This document shows positions 15,298 to 15,936 of a stretch of 15,936 bases of DNA, one piece after another. Source of the DNA: Clostridia bacterium. Lineage in GTDB: Bacteria; Bacillota; Clostridia; TANB77; CAG-508. The stretch covers positions 1-15,936 of the forward strand of contig JAAVZQ010000051.1 of the NCBI GenBank assembly GCA_022791735.1. The letters run 5' to 3'. How positions within the stretch are numbered: position 1 is the stretch's first letter; each line of letters opens with the position of its first letter. The notes below the pieces were generated by a model. It was not told the origin of the DNA, did no database searches, and was given only the letters and a program-made list of their open reading frames with translations. Position numbers and translations under genes: made by a program.

Positions 15298-15852
15298 TTA
15301 ATTGTATTTGTTCATCGCAGCATCTATTCCATGCAAAATAACTTCTTTTACAGCCTTTGCCGCATCTTCTATGCCTTCCTCTATTATATCTCTATTTTCA
15401 ATATTACTCAAAACAAATTCTGCTAAATCTTGCCCTTCTTCTGGTTTTCCGAACTCCTATCTTAATTCTATAAAAATCCTTATTTCCAAGCTCTTGTACA
15501 ATCGATTTCATTCCATTATGAGTTCCAGCACCACCTGTTTTTCTAATCCTTATTTTGCCTACTTCTGTATCAATATCATCATGGATAATTATTATTTTGT
15601 CTCCTTCTATTTTGAAAAAGTCCTTGAATTTTTTGACAGAAATTCCACTTAAATTCATATAAGTTTGAGGTTTTACTAAAATTATTTTTTCTCCGATTAA
15701 CCATTCCTTGTCCATAAAGCGCCTCAAATTTTGTTCTATTTACTTCTATTTCATTTGCCTTTGCAAATTTATTTATTGTATCAAAACCGCACATTGTGCC
15801 TTGTATTTGAATATTCATTTTCTGGATTTCCAAGTCCTACTATAAGAAACAT
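15298..15852 (-). CDS. pth: Peptidyl-tRNA hydrolase, read through three CGG +1 shift sites
   Basis: Pth releases peptides from tRNAs that dropped off stalled ribosomes. CGG codons in the running frame at 15787-15789, 15693-15695 and 15449-15451 would truncate it. Skipping one C at each gives 183 residues, the normal size. The family motifs are then complete: FLIVGLGNPE, the catalytic histidine in NTRHNVGFD, QTYMNLSG, HDDID and GGAGTHNGMKS, then IGVGKPE. The first site supplies the Gly of RHNVG, next to the catalytic histidine. AAGGAG lies upstream of ATG 15852, and a sigma-A promoter is visible. It is the first gene of the operon with RNase G and bofA. Confidence 0.94.
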
Positions 15853-15881
15853 TTTCAAGTTCTCCTTCCATAACTCATACT

Positions 15882-15910
15882 ATTTTACCTTTTTTTTGGA
15901 ATTTAGTCAA
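15882..15910 (-). promoter_or_regulatory. Sigma-A promoter for the pth operon
   Basis: On the minus strand there is TTGACT (15910-15905), 17 bases, then TAAAAT (15887-15882), 30 bases before the pth start. Each box is one base off consensus. Confidence 0.7.
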
Positions 15911-15918
15911 TTATTTCA

Positions 15919-15935
15919 TTACGAATTTTTCGTAA
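15919..15935. repeat. Short inverted repeat at the right edge
   Basis: TTACGAA and TTCGTAA are separated by TTT, just upstream of the pth promoter. It could be an operator or part of an upstream terminator cut by the window edge. Confidence 0.3.
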
Positions 15936-15936
15936 A

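Noticed and set aside
4288..15789. Homopolymer-type sequencing errors
   Set aside because: The extra base is a C that is usually a new base between different neighbours, not a lengthened run, and it occurs only before in-frame Gly codons.
4288..15789. Simple reassignment of CGG to Trp, Gln or another amino acid
   Set aside because: A triplet reassignment would not change the frame. Each site needs a one-base shift to reach the conserved downstream sequence.
4228..15852. The six interrupted genes as pseudogenes
   Set aside because: Random decay would give varied indels, stops and lost motifs. All 19 lesions are identical in kind, all catalytic residues are kept, and essential genes (dapA, dapF, pth) are among them.

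Overview
The window is AT-rich and codes for an endospore-forming, low-GC Firmicute, most likely a member of class Clostridia, probably uncultivated. Spore-coat (cotJ), sporulation (spoIIE, bofA-like) and spore-germination (gerA/B/C) genes sit among housekeeping genes (pyk, rpmF, dapA, dapF, pth, RNase G). Ribosome binding sites are strong GGAGG-type and several sigma-A promoters are near consensus. No tRNA, rRNA, CRISPR array or transposase gene was seen.

Layout. Minus strand, 1-3502: a partial unknown gene at the left edge, the overlapping cotJA-cotJB-cotJC operon, rpmF and pyk. Around 3660-4005 lies a compositionally foreign patch: a GC-rich small gene and a strong palindrome. dapA (+, 4228-5118) converges on spoIIE (-, 5369-7832). 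Next on the minus strand are dapF and a YHYH-type secreted or membrane protein. The plus-strand gerA-gerB-gerC operon (9394-13436) ends with a 53-residue two-helix protein that may be a fourth germinant-receptor subunit. It converges on the minus-strand operon pth - RNase G - bofA-like.

Main observation. Six genes (dapA, spoIIE, dapF, gerA, gerC, pth) look broken into 20 or more pieces, yet every break is the same event. At 19 positions a single extra C precedes a conserved glycine codon, so the zero-frame codon is exactly CGG. Skipping that one C at all 19 sites restores six full-length, family-typical proteins of 295, 819, 281, 558, 413 and 183 aa. I found no in-frame CGG elsewhere in any gene of the window, so CGG is never used as an ordinary arginine codon here. 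The simplest biological reading is that CGG is unassigned and acts as a +1 frameshift signal, or that CGGN is read as a four-base glycine codon. RNA-level removal of the C, or a systematic sequencing artefact, must be excluded. The restriction to in-frame Gly codons argues against a generic artefact.

Second observation. A ~175-bp palindromic element occurs twice (5156-5330 and 13642-13817). Each copy lies between two convergent genes and inside the loop of a different perfect 15-16 bp inverted repeat that looks like a bidirectional terminator.

How the genes work together: DapA and DapF make diaminopimelate/lysine precursors for peptidoglycan and, via the DapA product branch, dipicolinate for spores. 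SpoIIE activates the forespore programme, CotJ proteins build the coat, the BofA-like protein may restrain pro-sigma-K processing, and the Ger proteins sense germinants.
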